DNA from: Tretioscincus oriximinensis
Lineage: Eukaryota > Chordata > Lepidosauria > Squamata > Gymnophthalmidae
Assembly (NCBI GenBank): GCA_022410635.1
Contig: JAJVDF010000167.1
Span: 1,517,156 to 1,581,155 of the forward strand
Reading direction: 5' to 3'
DNA: 64,000 nt
In this document: piece after piece, positions 12,301-26,191 of the stretch
How the letters are laid out: every line of letters begins with the position of its first letter
Position numbering within the stretch: position 1 is the first letter of the stretch
Notes under the pieces: generated by a model
Database searches by the model: none
What the model was told of the DNA's origin: nothing
What the model saw: only the letters and a program-made list of their open reading frames with translations
Made by a program: the position numbers and the translations under genes

Positions 12301-15189
12301 GCAATAAAGATAAGTCCCCACCAGTCTGTTAACATCAAAGGACATGCACCAAAGGGAAACTTAGTCATATCAACTGCCATAACTAAAACAGGATACATAT
12401 TTTAAAATAGTAGAAGTATTTTCAGTTGTGTGCCTAATTGATATTAGATGTTATATTTATTAAATCACATCATTTTTATTTCTGCCTTGGTGGTTTAGGC
12501 AAAAATGAATCTGGCCAAAGATAATCAATTTCCAAAACTAATCTTTTATCAGCAATCATTACATCAGAAATGGCTAGTCCATTTCAAAGACATTTTTAAA
12601 TGAAGGCAATTAATGCTTTTACTGACTCTTTATATTTTAACTGTTTATATCTAAAGAGCAAAATGGAGTACAAAATGGAGTGCAAAGTGAAGAATAAATA
12701 CTACTTAGTTCAAAAACAAATAATCATTACCCAAAATTCAGAAAAAAATGGGTTCCATATCTCTTATCTAGAATAATGCAGTATCACTATTGTCAAAACA
12801 AATATGTTAATTTATTTTTTGGACATAAAATCTGAATATATTCCAATAATATATTAGGAATGATATTGCACCAATATATAGTTTTTATATACTGTAATTT
12901 TTATGTATTTTCTGATGAGTTTTTGTTCATTTGGTGGCCATAGATGTTTGTTAGATAAATAAATGAGACCCTAGTGTTAACTGCTGTCACACTCTGCTGT
13001 TGTTTTTTAGTATAAGAGGACTGGGAAAAACCTGTGACTGAAGATTCAAGACCAACTTTATGTACATATGCACATGGCTCAGTGCTAGAAGGCACGAAAA
13101 GTCCTTTTCACAAGTATGCACAATGGACTGGGCTTGCATGGTGACAACATATACACTTGGAGTATAGTTTCCATGTTTAGTGTCTTAGGGCTTTTCTGTG
13201 TTCAAAGATGGTCTGTAGCAGCCAGCCCTTTTGGGCAAGATCATGGTATATACTGGTCCTAAATAGCGCACTTCCTAATGTGCATTTCCATCCCATCTTG
13301 AAGTTATAGGCTGGAGTAACTGTCACAGTATATCAATTTCTGGAATCCAGAAATATGGTACTAAGCTTTGTGTGCTATTGGGCTGCTCCAGTTGTCCACA
13401 GCTGGGGAACACTGAAGAATAGTGTTCTGCTGGAGCACTGCTCAGCATATACCCCAAGCTAAATGATTGTGTATTTCCTAGAAGGCACAACCTCCTGGAG
13501 ACCCCTCTTATTAAGTGGATACAACATTACACTACTAAGGGAGAGAGAGTGTGTTATACGTGAAATACATTTTAGATTGTTTTATAGGTTTTTTTTATTG
13601 TTATGACCACGTGGAATAGAAATACTTAAATAAATGAAAGTTTGCTAGCAACAGGCAATACAAATGGAATATACAGAAGTTGCCCGGAATACTTATTTTT
13701 ATGCACAGACACTAAGGTTCCTGGGCACCACATGTATACAGAGGACTCAAGGTACAAAACTGAATTGCCACATCATGGTAATTTAATTAGGTCATTTTTT
13801 TCTGCACATGACTAAAATGATATAATGTGGAATAAGATAGCGTAAAAAATAATTACTTAAAAACTAATTTTGCTGCTATATGTTTTTCCCCTCTATAATT
13901 ATAGTCATAAAGCTTGGTCAACCAAATAAGAGTAGAGGTAACTAATTTTAATAACAAGAATGGCAAAGGAATCTGTTCTAAATTGTAGTATTTAGAGGTG
14001 GCCATAAATTATAGGAGCATAATCTCTGGACCAGAATCCGTCTTGCAACTTCCTGCTTGCTTGCAGATCTTCTGCTCGCAGACAATCTGTGTCTGGATGG
14101 AGAAAGAACGACATGTGTGGAAAATTGCTTTAACAACTGAATGTGGGAAAACGCACGTATTCTCAAAGGGGATTATGCCTATTCATCATATGGATTAATC
14201 AATGAAAGCTTGCCGTTTGGGTTTGTAGTGTAAATGTAGCTTAAAGTAAGCCTTTTAGGTCTGTTGGGAAGTTATCTGTGGGGCAATGAGGGACATGCTA
14301 TTTCAGCACATGCCTGGAACTAGCTCTCTCAGCAATATTACCCCAGTCTAGGAGCTGGGGGAGGGGAACATAATTTGTCATCCGCTATTGGTAAATTTGG
14401 CCTGGAGCTCCTCCCGTTCTTTCCCTGCTGTTAGTAGAGAAGAGCAAAGCCTTTGAATCTCAGTGATGGATTTCACTTTTGAGGAATTATGAATTATTGA
14501 ATAGCACTCAATTTTTAATGTTTTGCTCTCAATTTTCTACAAATTATGAAGGGGTAGATTTCATTGTGAACTTAATCATTCCTCCCCCTGTCTCCTCATT
14601 GGCTTAATATAGGAGTGATTAGAAGAACAGTAATCTAAAGAACGATAATAAGAAATACTAACTCTAGGTGTACTGGGTGAGTAGAAATGCCTTGATCAAA
14701 AGATATAGAAGAGTGTTATGTGCATTAATCGCCACCCTCATGCACTGTTCTCTCATTCCTGATTTCAGTGCCAAGTGCCACAATCATCAGCCAGTGTAAA
14801 CGCTTGTTAGGTATATATGATGTTTAGGAATCTTCATGACAATAGAACTTAACAATGACAAGTATTCTGCCACCTTAAAGATAAACATATTATGACATAA
14901 GCTTTTGTGGACAAGAGTCATTTTTATTGCGTCAATCAATTATTGTATGAAGTGGAAATACATCAATTTCTGACAAAGTAGATAATAATTTATGGATGGT
15001 TGTGCTATAATTAATTACTTCAGGTTTATGATGCCATAAGAATATTGGTGGCTTTTTTTTGTTTTTGCTCCTGTGTTCTATGTAATTGCCGTGCTGGAGA
15101 CACAACTGATGCCCATATTTGTGGTCATTTCTAATGAATGTGCAGAATATGAGATAGCTTTGAATGAGCACCATCATCTTCCTCTGAAG
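9351..15189. other. intergenic AT-rich DNA, mostly featureless
   Basis: No host gene was seen. About 9,890-9,962 resembles 42,135-42,205 (listed separately). Small open frames overlap on both strands and look random. An N lies near 11,731. Confidence 0.45.
9890..9962 (+). repeat. unclassified dispersed repeat, copy 1
   Basis: TTCTTGCTGGGATGTT, then CAAC, TTCAGCCAT and a T-rich stretch ending AAGCTT/AGGCTT are shared with 42,135-42,205 in the same orientation, at roughly 70 percent identity by eye. No terminal structure could be defined. Confidence 0.45.
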
Positions 15190-15488
15190 AGGTTTACTTC
15201 CAGAAAAGGTAGTGGTAACTAGCAGTCTGGATAGGTTAAGATGGGATTAGACAAATTCATGGAAGCCAAGTGTATCAATAGCTATTAGGATGGATCTCTT
15301 GATACTGCCTTGGGATGGAACAACAAGTAATATTCTTGAAATGCCCTTTGCAGGGAGATGAGAACACATGAAGCTTTAGTCTTCCACATGAGGCAGCCCA
15401 GGTGCAATTGAGGGATCACTGTGTGAGATAGAATAGTGGGCTAGATGGGCTGTGGCCTGATTCAGAAGGGTTCCTCTTATGTTCTTAG
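15190..15488 (+). mobile_element. L2-type LINE 3' end
   Basis: It begins in the last codons of the reverse transcriptase frame (TTCCAGAAAAGGTAGTGGTA, the LPEEVVV block in the intact family) and runs through the 3' UTR (GATGGATCTCTTGATACTGCC, CACTGTGTGAGATAGAAT, CTAGATGGGC) to a single TTCCTCTTATGTTCTTA tail. Only the extreme 3' end is left, as is usual for truncated LINE insertions. Confidence 0.85.
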
Positions 15489-16015
15489 CTATATTTTGGT
15501 TTATAATTCTTTCTTTTGCATTTATTTATTTATTCATTTATTTTAAAGAGAAGAATAAACTACCAGGGCAAATATTTGGATAAATTTAACTGAGTCATCA
15601 TATAAAGTCTTTACTGATCCTTGATCCAAGGAATAGAGGGCTAATGTAGGGTGCTGATCATTTTTAAAACAATAATCCTGCAAAATGGATTAGAAAAGAA
15701 AATGCTAATGGTCTCTTGCTAGCGAAGTGGGAAATTAAACATGCATTTTCATATGAAAAGATCAAAGATGTGAATGTCTGGCACGTTTTCAATTTTGAAA
15801 CACAAAATGACACAAAAAGGGCAACAAAGAGTAAGGAATGTCTTTAAATAACCAACATTTCTGTTTATGCTGCTGTAGCTATTTTTTACAGGAAACACAT
15901 TTCCTTAAAATAAAGAGGTAAAAACAGCAACCAGCATGGATNTTTTTTAAAAAATCAGACAAATCCATGAATACCAGAGGTGCAGTCAGATGAGCTTTCT
16001 TCATGATATAATGCT
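15489..16015. other. intergenic DNA
   Basis: A short (ATTT)n run lies at about 15,520-15,545. Nothing else was recognised. Confidence 0.45.
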
Positions 16016-16019
16016 ATGC

Positions 16020-16640
16020 CGAGGCTCTGGTCTCTCTTTGGAATCAGGAGATGACCACGGCTATTGACATGATTGCTCCTAAGTGCTCTCAGCATATCTA
16101 TGGCATCCATAGAGTAACCTAGTATTCTAGGGAGCTAAGGGCGCTGAAACAGGAAGGTTGATAGCTGGAGTACAGGTGGCACAAATCCCATGAAGAGTCT
16201 GACCAAACACAGGTTAGAGCATATTATTGTGCCTACCATGTGGCAGTGACAGTGGCAAAAATGAACTATTTCTCTGTTACCATTGCATCTTCAAGTAGCT
16301 GTGCAGCAGGGCTCTTTCAAATCGTGAATGGCTTAATAAGATCTAGCCTGAGAGAGCAAAGGCAAATACCACACAATATCTGCTGTGACAAATTTGCATG
16401 GCACTTTGAGAGTAAAGTTGCTCAGATTTGTGGGGAATTGGATGCCACATCTGTGAATAGCCCAGAGGTGTCCAGAGAACTGTCTGGTTCTGTCATCTTG
16501 AATCAGTTTCAGTTATTGTGGCCTGATGATGTACACAAGCTGCTTGTTGTGGTTCAGCCAACCTCGTGCCCTCTGGATCCTTGCCCTTCCTGGCTGAATA
16601 AAAGCCAGTAGGCAGGGTATGATTGGGTCGGTCCAGGTGG
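16020..16640 (+). pseudogene. LINE ORF2 linker fragment between endonuclease and RT
   Basis: The 123-codon open frame at 16,240-16,611 contains blocks I recognise from reptile and fish LINE ORF2 proteins of the jockey superfamily: a YFSVTIASSSS..LFQIVNGL block, FAWHFESKVAQI, and a final TSCPLDPCPSWL block that normally precedes the first RT motifs. Upstream (16,020-16,239) other frames still show the preceding region (sense similar to APW..ELR.LKQAGR..ER.W), with stops. No RT motif can be read downstream of 16,640. The fragment is old and non-functional, and distinct from the L2 copies with (TTCTTATG)n tails. Confidence 0.7.
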
Positions 16641-19389
16641 TTGTTCTCTTTCTCCTTGAGAAGCTATCCTTGAACCCAGAAGTGTTACATGTTGCAAATG
16701 ATGTGCTGAAACTGAATAAGAAAAAACACTTTGAAAGCTGTAACAAATGCTATTATTCTGACTGAATTTATACTTCTTCAAAAAATAGTGCCTTTGAAGA
16801 AGCTTAAAGATGGTTTCATACATTAGTCTGTCCCCCCTGAAAACATTTTAGGCTATAAAGTGATCCAAATCAGTGAAGACTTGCTGGTTCAGTCACCCTT
16901 GTTTAGATCCAGCCTTTTAATGCAAAAAGGCTCTTGGTGGATGTACATAAGTAGATCTCCTGGATTGTGATGCAAAGAATAGGAAGAAGTTTAGGGGAAG
17001 AGAGAAAAGGAAAAGGAATAAAATCAGTTTCAGAATTACTGGGGATGACAGCAAATCTCCCATTTTATTCTCATAAATCACCCACCTCTTTCATCTCTTA
17101 ACAGGATCAAACAAACTGTTGGTTTATCAGGCAATTGGATCATGTAACTTCAAGCTATCCAAACATAATTAATTGCACAGAGTTGTCTAGCCACAGTTCC
17201 ATAGTCTACATTTAACATACAGTTATTCAACAAATATTTGCCCTCTCTACCTAAGTTTAAAAAGCTTGAGTTCATATATTAGTGCTGTGAAGGGTGAATA
17301 AAACACATTTGGCTCCTCATTGTGAATATAATGTATACATATTCTCAACTTGCCAAAGGAATGGTGTTTGGCCTTTTAAACCACCAGTTAATACAAGTGA
17401 TTATTAGCATAGCGTTGCATTTGTTTCTTCTCATAGGATAATGCCACAAGTCAATATATGGGCAGAACTTACAAATTATCCACATGTGCAGAAAGCGTGC
17501 ACTAGAGGGCAAAGGAAGGCATGGTGTCACTGAACAGTTCTTAAGATTTTTCAGCACGTTCCAGGAGAAACTTGCTGTGGTAGTGAGAGACATTCTCTCT
17601 TATGTTCACACATGGAAGAGAAAAGGATTTACCAGGCACAATTGCTGACCACACCCAATTTATAGAGTACTGAAAATTGCCCACAACAACAGTCATTTTC
17701 AGTCTTTCCAAGTGGGTCCTGGCAGAAATCTTACTGATGTGTGCAGAGATAGATTCTGCTCCCAGCAGAATTTGGAAATCACAACAAACCATGGGGCAAT
17801 TTCTCACCAGATTTCCAGTTTTGAACTGCATCCTACAACACACACTTCAGCACATTCCCCATTGAGTGCACAAGTAGATGCTCCCTTTTAAACCCCCAAA
17901 TGTAGACTTTCCTTATACTAATATGGGAGGCAGGCAGGCAGGCAGAGAAGTTCCAATGGACTCTGAGTAAAGTAACCCTATTTCTTGGTTCTTGTATGTT
18001 TAAGGCATCTATTTAAGTAGTTCAGGAAAGCCAAAGAGTTGCTGTGCCCTGGATGACCCCCTGAATTCTGTGGCCCTGGGCACAAATGTGATGTCACCCC
18101 CACCAGTTCAGGTATCTTGCGCCTCCTCTCTCCCAGACTTTACCTATCCTGCTCTTGTCTCCATCCTTTTAATTAGAAATTGGGTGTGTTGGTACAACTA
18201 GCCACAGAGATATTGTACCAAAACACAAATTGTTGGATTTGGATCTGTATTGTGTTATATATGTAGACACTCTCTAATATAAATTAGTGACAAACAAACA
18301 TGTGAAGACAGTTCCATTACTGTTGTAACCATCGTGCTTTGATACTATATTTTGTGTCCATCCTGGTATAATTCAAAGCTANTACTTTTCACTTTGAAAG
18401 TGCCAGGACTAGGGAAAAACCTTTCTCCTTCAGCATGTTCCATCAGAGTACATGTGACATAGAGGGAAGGGAGCGTGTGTTACTGATTCCCAGTTACTTC
18501 ATAGCCAAAATTAAGCCCCTAAAATTGCATTGAAGGACAAAGGCAGGCTTGGGAGTTCAGCTCCAGTGCCCTTCCCCCTCAAATCTTGTAATCAGCGTGG
18601 CAGCCCCACTGTTCTGGCACAGCTGAATTTAACAGGAAACCTGGAATTTGAAAACAGCCATGAACTATTTCACTAGAAGTAAATAAGAATAATCTCCAAC
18701 TCTCTGGTCATTTCTACACTGATTGGCCCTTACTCTAGATTATATTCCAGATCTAGCATCCACATGCTAGTGCAGACGTGTTTTTTCTTTCACTGATGAA
18801 AAACACTGTTTTATATGTCTTCGTATGATTATTGCACATTTTCTCTTCCATTTTACTATTGCTTATATTGTTCTCTCAAAAGATTAGGCATCTGTCTGAT
18901 CTCTGAGTGAATGAAGCCAACAGCTTAAGAGGACTATAATACGGCCAGATCTCCACTCACTATTGGAGGTATTTGCCACCTGAAAGGAGGCATACTTATT
19001 CCATGACTCCATATATAGAGAAATTTCTGTGACAATCTAGGCATAGTCCTGGAATAAAGACTAATCCCTACAACATCTTTATAGTGGGATAATCAATTTC
19101 CAGTCCTGATTTTACAGGGAAAGAAGAAACTCATTTTGTCTGGATACTTGTTCCTGAAATTCTTCATTCCATAAAAGTAATTGCACATGTACTAGACCAA
19201 ATTGGATGTAAAATATTGGATATATCTATATGATCATGCCCTGGGTATTTACTGCCTTGGTGTTACTACTGTTAGTAGCCCATAGTAATGCCTTTTCTTC
19301 ACTGCTCTTTTTAAAATATGAAAAAGCTACTTTTTTGGTGGTGGTAACAAGGTACTATGATACTCTGCCTGGACCATTTGGATAGTTAC
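16641..19389. other. intergenic DNA, no gene recognised
   Basis: A (GGCA)4 run lies at about 17,930-17,946. The overlapping frames at 17.3-17.9 kb show nothing recognisable. An N lies near 18,382. Confidence 0.45.
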
Positions 19390-20466
19390 ACAAGAATTCT
19401 TGTGATACTTTCAACAGAAAATTGATTTTATGGGTTGCCCACTAAGAGGTTACATAAGAACATAAGAGGANGTGTGCTGAAATGGGCCGGAGCCCATCTA
19501 GTCCAGCATTCTGTCTTACACAGAGGCCCACCAATTGCACCTGGGCAGGCTGGAACAGAAGAAGGTAAAATCTTCAACTGTTCTCGATGCCCTGCAAATG
19601 GCAATTCAGGAATACTGCCTGTTGCTCCCTCTTGGAGGCAGTATCAAGACATCCATCCTAGTAGCTATTTATACTCTTGGTGTCCATGAACTTATCTAAT
19701 CCTCTCTTAAAGCTGTCCAAGCTGTTAGCTACCACTACCTCTTCTAGAAGTACATTCCAAAGGCCGATGACCCTCTGGGTGAAAAAATACTTTCTCTTGC
19801 CTGTCCTCACTCTTCTGCCCTTCAGCTTCAAGGAATGCCCTCTGGTCCTAGTGTTATGCGATAGAGAAAATAAATTTTCTTTATTCACCTTATCCATCCC
19901 GTGCATGATTTTATACACTTCAGTAAGATCACCTCTCAAACGCCATCTTTCAAGGCTGAAGAATTTCATTGCAGCTGAATTTCAAAAGGGAGGTACTCCA
20001 GCCCCTCAATCATTCTTGTTGTCCTTTTCTGCACCTTCTCTAGTCCCACAATATCCTTTGTGAGATGTGGTGACCAGAATTGTACACAGTATTGCAAGTG
20101 GTGCCTCACCACTGATTTATAAAGAGGCAAAACAACATTTGCTGTCTTGTTTTCAATTCGTTTCTTAATTATCCCTAACACTGAATTTGCTTTTTGGGCT
20201 GCTGCTGCACACTGGGACGATACCTTCATCGAATTGTCCACCAACAACCCAAGGTCCCTTTCTTGCTCTGTCACAGAAAGCTTCGTTCGTAATTGGGGTT
20301 CTTTGCCCCAATGTGCATGACATTGCACTTGCTTAAGTTGAAGTGCATTTGCCACTTTGTTGACCACTCACCCAATTTCAATAGATCACTCTGGAGCTCA
20401 TTGGAATCACTTTCAGTTTTCACTACCCTGAACAGTTTAGTGTCAGCGAACGTGGCTACTAGGTTG
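19390..20466 (-). mobile_element. L2-type LINE, 5'-truncated, diverged
   Basis: In antisense orientation it runs from the (TTCTTATG)n end at about 19,452-19,470 through the 3' UTR to a reverse transcriptase 3' half. The protein is split over three frames on the minus strand (19,658-19,969; 19,966-20,367; 20,271-20,567). It keeps the [21 protein letters not shown] and RRLRGDLTEVYKIMHGMD blocks. The catalytic box reads FADT instead of FADDT, through loss of one aspartate codon near 20,443. Sequence 5' of that box is missing. The element carries an extra 62-bp extension beyond its tail (19,390-19,451). Confidence 0.88.
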
Positions 20467-23400
20467 GGCCATGCAAAGAACAATGGAAGGATTTTCTTTT
20501 TTAGAAGTGACAGCAAATCACATACAAAAAGGATATTCCCATGAAATTTCAAGCTTAAAAGGCACAAAAATAATTATGTGTATAGAAAAGAACAGTGTAA
20601 GTCCTTTGTCATGCTATAGATGAAAATAATACTAAAAATGGAAGTGGATGCAGCCAATCCTGATCCAGAACAAGTTTGTAGTAACTTGATCTACATCACT
20701 TGAAATTTTAGGTTCAGACTCACTGGTTTAGATGGGAAATGCAGAAAGACCCTCAGGTGTTTTCATTACGGTAGTTCCTTTCCAAATACAAATGTTTTTC
20801 ATTTAGTAGATTATGCTATTTTAAAAAAGGAAGTGGATCAGCAGCTTCTTATTCTTTTTTTTGCTTTTATGTTAAATGTCAGTTGGTGAAAACAGGATTT
20901 TCTATTCGCTTCTTTCCTTTGCTCGTCTCTTGGAAATTATCACTTATTTGTGTATGAGTACTCATTTCATCCTGGTATAACCAGAGTTTTATATATTTCA
21001 GATTACCAAAATGTCTTATTTTTCTCTTTGTGACTAGCACTGAACTGTGTCACCTAAGATTAGTCAAATTCAACGTCTCAATATGAACTTCTGCTTATCA
21101 TTTCTCTAGATATGAAGATAATCTTTATCATTCAAATAGAAGCCGAATTCTGTGTTTATATGCCTAAAATACTATGCAGCCTTTATTAATATTGCACTGT
21201 GTTTTCTGCTGCTGTGATATTTCTAACATGTTTATCGCTATCTTTAATTTTAGTTATAATAGTAGCATTGCATGATTTGATTTAAAGGTAAATAGGCAGA
21301 CTTTCAGGAGCAAAAAATTAAGATAAGACTAGACAGCCTTCTTATATATAAATATATATAAAGATTACAAGTGAACTCAATTTTCAAGCTTTCTGTAGGA
21401 TTCCAAATAGTTTGGCTGATATCATCTAATGGAAACCTGATCTGGTTCTATTCTGTCCTATTTTGTTCCTAATATATGCTATACTGTACTGTCAAAAGTG
21501 TTTCAGTTCTCTGTTTCATGTGAAATGATTTCTACGATGATAAAATAATCTATTTATGCAACTTTGTGCTCAGTCACAGAAGAAAAAGTGGACAAACCTC
21601 ATCTGATCATACATTTGTGTTTCAGTCATTTAATACAATTTGTATATTAATATTTGGCTAACTTTGCACATTAAATGCAAGATGTATTTAATTAATCATC
21701 CTATTAATGTAATTATTATAAAATTTATTATGCTTTTTACATGAATTGCAAAGTTACATAATTTTATTCAGGATGACAGAAATAAACTGCAGTTGTGACC
21801 ATCAAAAATAGTGATTGCCAATCAAAGAAATTATGAAGAGATACAACTTGGGAACAGCAATGTTTTCTTTAATCTTATTTTCCCATTTTAATTTTTGTCT
21901 TTGACAGAAGGCAAGAATCTTCAGCAGTGATTAAACAAAGTTGTATCACCAGAATCCATAACTTCATTAAGTAACCTAGGCAACTTTGATGGGTTAATGG
22001 GGAGTCAGTCAACAATTTTCTTCACCATTATTACTATTAATAAAATGTGCATTGACTAGTTCAACATTCCAAGATCTGCCGACCAATGACAGCCCTCGGA
22101 ATTTTAGACTCAGTGCATGTGTGTCTCTGGAAAAGGCATTGTAAACTGCCTGGCTCTCTGCCTAACATGGTGGAGAGAGCAGCCTCCAGCTCCTAGCCCA
22201 AATCCGTCGCTGCCACCAGCACCATTGTGGCCTACCCAACCACCAACAATGTGTTGACCTGCCCACTCCCCACCACCACTAAGAGCACTGCAGCCACTTG
22301 CTGCCAGCTTTCGTCCTGCTTCCATTTCCATGGTAGCCCATCCGCCACTGCCACCAGCTACCTCCTCCATCCCTTGCCTTCCCACATCTGCAGTTTTGCA
22401 GGTTTTCCACTAGTCTATTATAACTAATCAATAATTGGTCCAGAATCATAATGAACAGGAAATTATAAAATGATATAAACAACCAGTTTATATTTGCGCT
22501 TAATATGAAAGTTTTATCTGCAATAGAATATAGAACAGAAAAGAGACTCAAGCTTCTATATTTCCCATCACCATGGGAAAAATAGTGGGAGAAGGAAAAT
22601 TGGGTACATTACTAATAGGAGTATTAACTTTGAATAATGAAAGCATAAATTAACAAGTATAATGGAGTAGAAATGTTTTCATTGATATTTAGCCCACTAA
22701 CTGATTTTCAGTAAAAGTTACTACATATTTATGATGAATTCAAAATGAATAATCTTCAGGGAACTCTGCATGATCATATATATCACTATTTGGCTGCAAT
22801 TCAGGCAAGCATATGCTTGTCCTCGAGTAGCAGATTTTTGCAGAATTCCTTCCATGAATGCAAAGAATTATGCTCACAGCTTGAAATATTGGAGGTGGTT
22901 ATCCAACATAGAGATGCTATACCTGCTGTGTTTCCATTGAATTAAGAATTTGGTTATAACATATTGGATTTTGACACATGCTCACTCTTGCTTCTACTCT
23001 GCCTTTTTATTTTATGCAAGAGAATCTTAAAGGGCAAAACCAGAACAAAACCTGTATTGTGGCATCTATAAATGCAGGATCTCCAGAAAGTAATAAGACA
23101 AAGCAAAAATTAAAGAAAGAATTTGCCACTTTTCTGTGATAATGAAAACTGTTCTACTTTTTATTGGCAAATATTGGAACTAATCAGGAGCTAATATTAC
23201 AGAGATTTTACAGAGACAGAATCTGAAACCCTCTACATTCAAAACAATGCTCTATCATTAAGCTGTGGCCTTCCTCTGTAGCTTCCACTGTTTCAGAGCT
23301 AGATCTTGTGTAACCTCTACATTTTTCCTTGAGGAAATGGGGAGCAAATGACATGTTTCTGATTCTCATAATAATATTGCTCCTGCTATCTGCAAAATAA

Positions 23401-23635
23401 CCCTGAAAGAAGTAACTTTGCTCATGTCCATTACAAGAGTTAAGACCTGAATTACAAGTTGGAATAAAATCATTGAAATGGTGAATAAACTGTGATTTGA
23501 ATCACAGCCTTGAAGATTGCCTGTCCGGGAACCAATGAATCTTCAGAAAGAGGATGTTGCATCATTTCCTTTTTATGCTAGTGTTTAGCATTATTTTTGC
23601 TTTAAAAAACTTTCAGTTTCAATCTTCAGTGAAGA
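20467..23635. other. intergenic AT-rich DNA with one GC-rich patch
   Basis: Apart from the patch at about 22,110-22,400, this is AT-rich sequence without a gene or a repeat I can name. Confidence 0.45.
22110..22400. other. GC-rich, CCA/CCG-biased patch
   Basis: GC content rises sharply over about 290 bp, with many CCACC and GCC steps. The minus strand gives a Gly-rich 91-codon frame and the plus strand a Thr/Ser-rich frame, both best explained by the composition. There is no CpG-island character (few CG dinucleotides) and no recognised family. Confidence 0.35.
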
Positions 23636-23825
23636 TAGGCTGAAGGTGTGGGTGTGGAAACCAGTTTTGGGGTGCCTCCCGTTTTTTGCTGAGGAATTTG
23701 TTTTTTCAAAAAAATATTTTTTTTCAATTTTTTTTAATATTTTTTTTCCTCAGCAAAACCTGGAAGGCACCCCCAAACTGAGTTTTCACCCCTCCCCCCC
23801 AAAAAGGGATCATCTGGTCAGCCTA
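23636..23825. mobile_element. hAT-type MITE, palindromic (copy 1)
   Basis: The ends read TAGGCTGA.. and ..TCAGCCTA. Internally, CCAGTTTTGGGGTGCC with TTTTGCTGAGGA is answered by TCCTCAGCAAAA and GGCACCCCCAAACTG. The right end (GGGATCATCTGGTCAGCCTA) matches the right end of the element at 50,879-51,301. No target duplication is preserved (AGTGAAGA on the left, GGAAAATT on the right). The centre is T/A-rich. Confidence 0.65.
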
Positions 23826-24862
23826 GGAAAATTAAAAAACCTTCACATATTTGAATGTCCTAGTAACTATGGATAAACTATTCGCTCTAATGAACATCAG
23901 AAAGCAAATCTAGAGTGGAGTCAAGCTGTTGACTCTGGTACTTTGTAAAAGACAAATGCTGTAATCGGACAAANCAAGGGGGCAAACCCTTGGATCTGAG
24001 ATTCAGGGACAGACTGAAAATGTCAAAAACTACTTTACTATTTTTGAAAGTCTCTGTTTTGTGCCACTTCTCCAGTTTGCCTCAGGTAGGCTGGGAAGAG
24101 ACTCCTGCAGCCAATAACAGCTTGAAAGTAGCTGCTAGGGATGACTGACTAATCAGGGCTAGTGTGGCTAATGAGATGCAACAATGGAAAATGATGGTGA
24201 TGAAAAGCAGTGAGATAGTCTCATATAGAGTTATTTTTCCATGTTTTCAGATTGGATGATTCTTAAATAAGTAAATAAATATCTTGTCTGACTGCAGTGA
24301 AGACTGGGGGAGCGCTTATCTTTTCAGTAGTCAACATATTCAGAATATTGTGAAATTCATGCCAAGAGCATTGCTATTACTCAGATTTGACACCCTGCAT
24401 TGGCGTTCCTCAGGTAGTAAGGGACTGTCCGATTCTAGGCAATAAATCCCAGTGTGTTACATCGAAAAATGTGGTAATTAAGAAGATGCTTAAACAGACT
24501 TTATTCTGCCTAACCATTTCATCCTAAGCCTTCACCAGCAAATGAAAGAGCTTCTTTTCACAAAGTAAGTGAATCTGTCAACATTGTAAACAGAATAAAG
24601 TTTTAAAATCTGATAGTACCAGATGGGAGAAAAATAGGGGTGGGGGGAGAGATGCTGCTTGCTTCTAACTCCTTCAAAGATGATAGAAGGTAAACAAAAT
24701 CACCAGTGGTTAAATGATTCAGTGACATAACTCAAAACTGCAGACAGGATTAAAACTCAGAACTGTAAGAAAGCAGAAATAACTGATCATTATGCCATTG
24801 TATTTTGTTATTTTTTGTTTCAATTAATAATATTAATTATTGTAATTTTTATATATAATAAT
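23826..24862. other. intergenic DNA
   Basis: No gene or named repeat was seen. An N lies near 23,974. Confidence 0.45.
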
Positions 24863-25022
24863 CAGGGCTGTAGTTAAGCAAAATATAGTTACTGATAGTA
24901 GTAAGAAGATATTAATTTTTTTTTGTTATTATAAAGTAGCTGAGAGAGGAGGAGTAAAATAAATAAATAAAGTAAATAAGTAAACCAGTAAGTAAATTAC
25001 AGCCCATGGGCAAAATACAGCC
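24863..25022 (+). repeat. MITE-like repeat, CAGGGCTG family (copy 1)
   Basis: It starts CAGGGCTGTAGTTAAGCAAA and ends AGCCCATGGGCAAAATACAG. The ends are partly inverted repeats of one another, with an AT-rich middle. The same unit occurs inverted at 47,611-47,774. A hAT-like origin is plausible from the CAGGG terminus, but no target duplication was confirmed. Confidence 0.55.
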
Positions 25023-26191
25023 AAAATACAGGGATGATAATAATGTATACATTGTGTATTATTCTATTGCAGTGTTTTCTTGGTTTGTTGTAAATTGCCC
25101 TGACCATTTTTTGGAAAGGCAGAATAAAAATAAATGGGAAGGATGGATGGAACAAAGAATGGCTAAAGAAAACCTCATTCATGCTTCATGCTTCTGGGCC
25201 AGGAGCAAATGCTGTTCTTTGCTGCCTGGACCAACAGGTAAGTGAGAAAATCCTTTTTTTGCAATGCTTGCCAAATCTGAACTGGTACTCGCCTGTCCTT
25301 CATTTGTCCTCATTTGCTTTTATATAGAGGGGCAAAGACAAAAGTTGTCAGACCTTGCAAACATTGGTCTCCTTCTACAGATTTACATGTTGCAAATAAC
25401 ATAATGAATTTGTTCCTATACAACCTAGAATAATGATGATCATGGCAATAGTCATGGTGATGGTCGTTCTGCTGTCCATAAGATAGCAGCTGTAATGCTA
25501 AGATCACATGATCTGGTGCTGAAAATCTGGGAATCTGGTTGTGTGAAATTCCTTGATGTGCACCTTCCATGCAGGTGCTCTGCACTGAATGCCTAGATCC
25601 ATGTCATTCACTCATGCACAGTTCTTGTTTTTGATACCATGCATGTACTCTGCATTGGTTACAATGGCACAGTTCAAGTATACCCCAGGGGAATGTGCTG
25701 TAATAGTTCCTTTTCTCCATGGATACACCTTTTTTCATGCTGACCTTGTGAAAGAAGATATGAGGTGCTGCCAAACTGTGTGTCACAGGATTAAAAGGGA
25801 GGGAAAGCATGTGGAAGCACCCTATAAATATGTGAAAGATAAATAATATGTGTTGTACATAACAAAATCCTACCTAATTTTCCACTTGCACATACATAAC
25901 CTCAGAGATATTGAAACTGGAACTATGGGAGAAAACTGTATTTTCCCCAGCTTATTCTTCATAGTGCTTAGTTGTTTATCTTTTGAAATATATTGTTGTA
26001 TGTTCCAAATTTAGCTCCAGTTGCAGACTATTACACATTCACAACCTTGTTTCCCATTGATACCAAGAATCCAGTGCACTCACTGAAGGATAAATTATCC
26101 TCTTCCATAAATACAAAGTACATTTAAATGTCCCATGTTAGACTAGAATGTTGCTGACATGTTAGTTTATTTGCTGGTGGACATGAAATCT
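25023..26191. other. intergenic DNA, no gene recognised
   Basis: Overlapping small frames occur on both strands at 25.3-25.85 kb, without recognisable domains. Confidence 0.45.

Noticed and set aside
17345..17843. Possible conserved exon from two overlapping minus-strand frames
   Set aside because: Neither protein shows a recognised domain, and the overlap of frames argues for random openness.
22110..22385. Gly-rich 91-codon frame
   Set aside because: Explained by the local CCA/CCG bias; no motif and no flanking exon signals.
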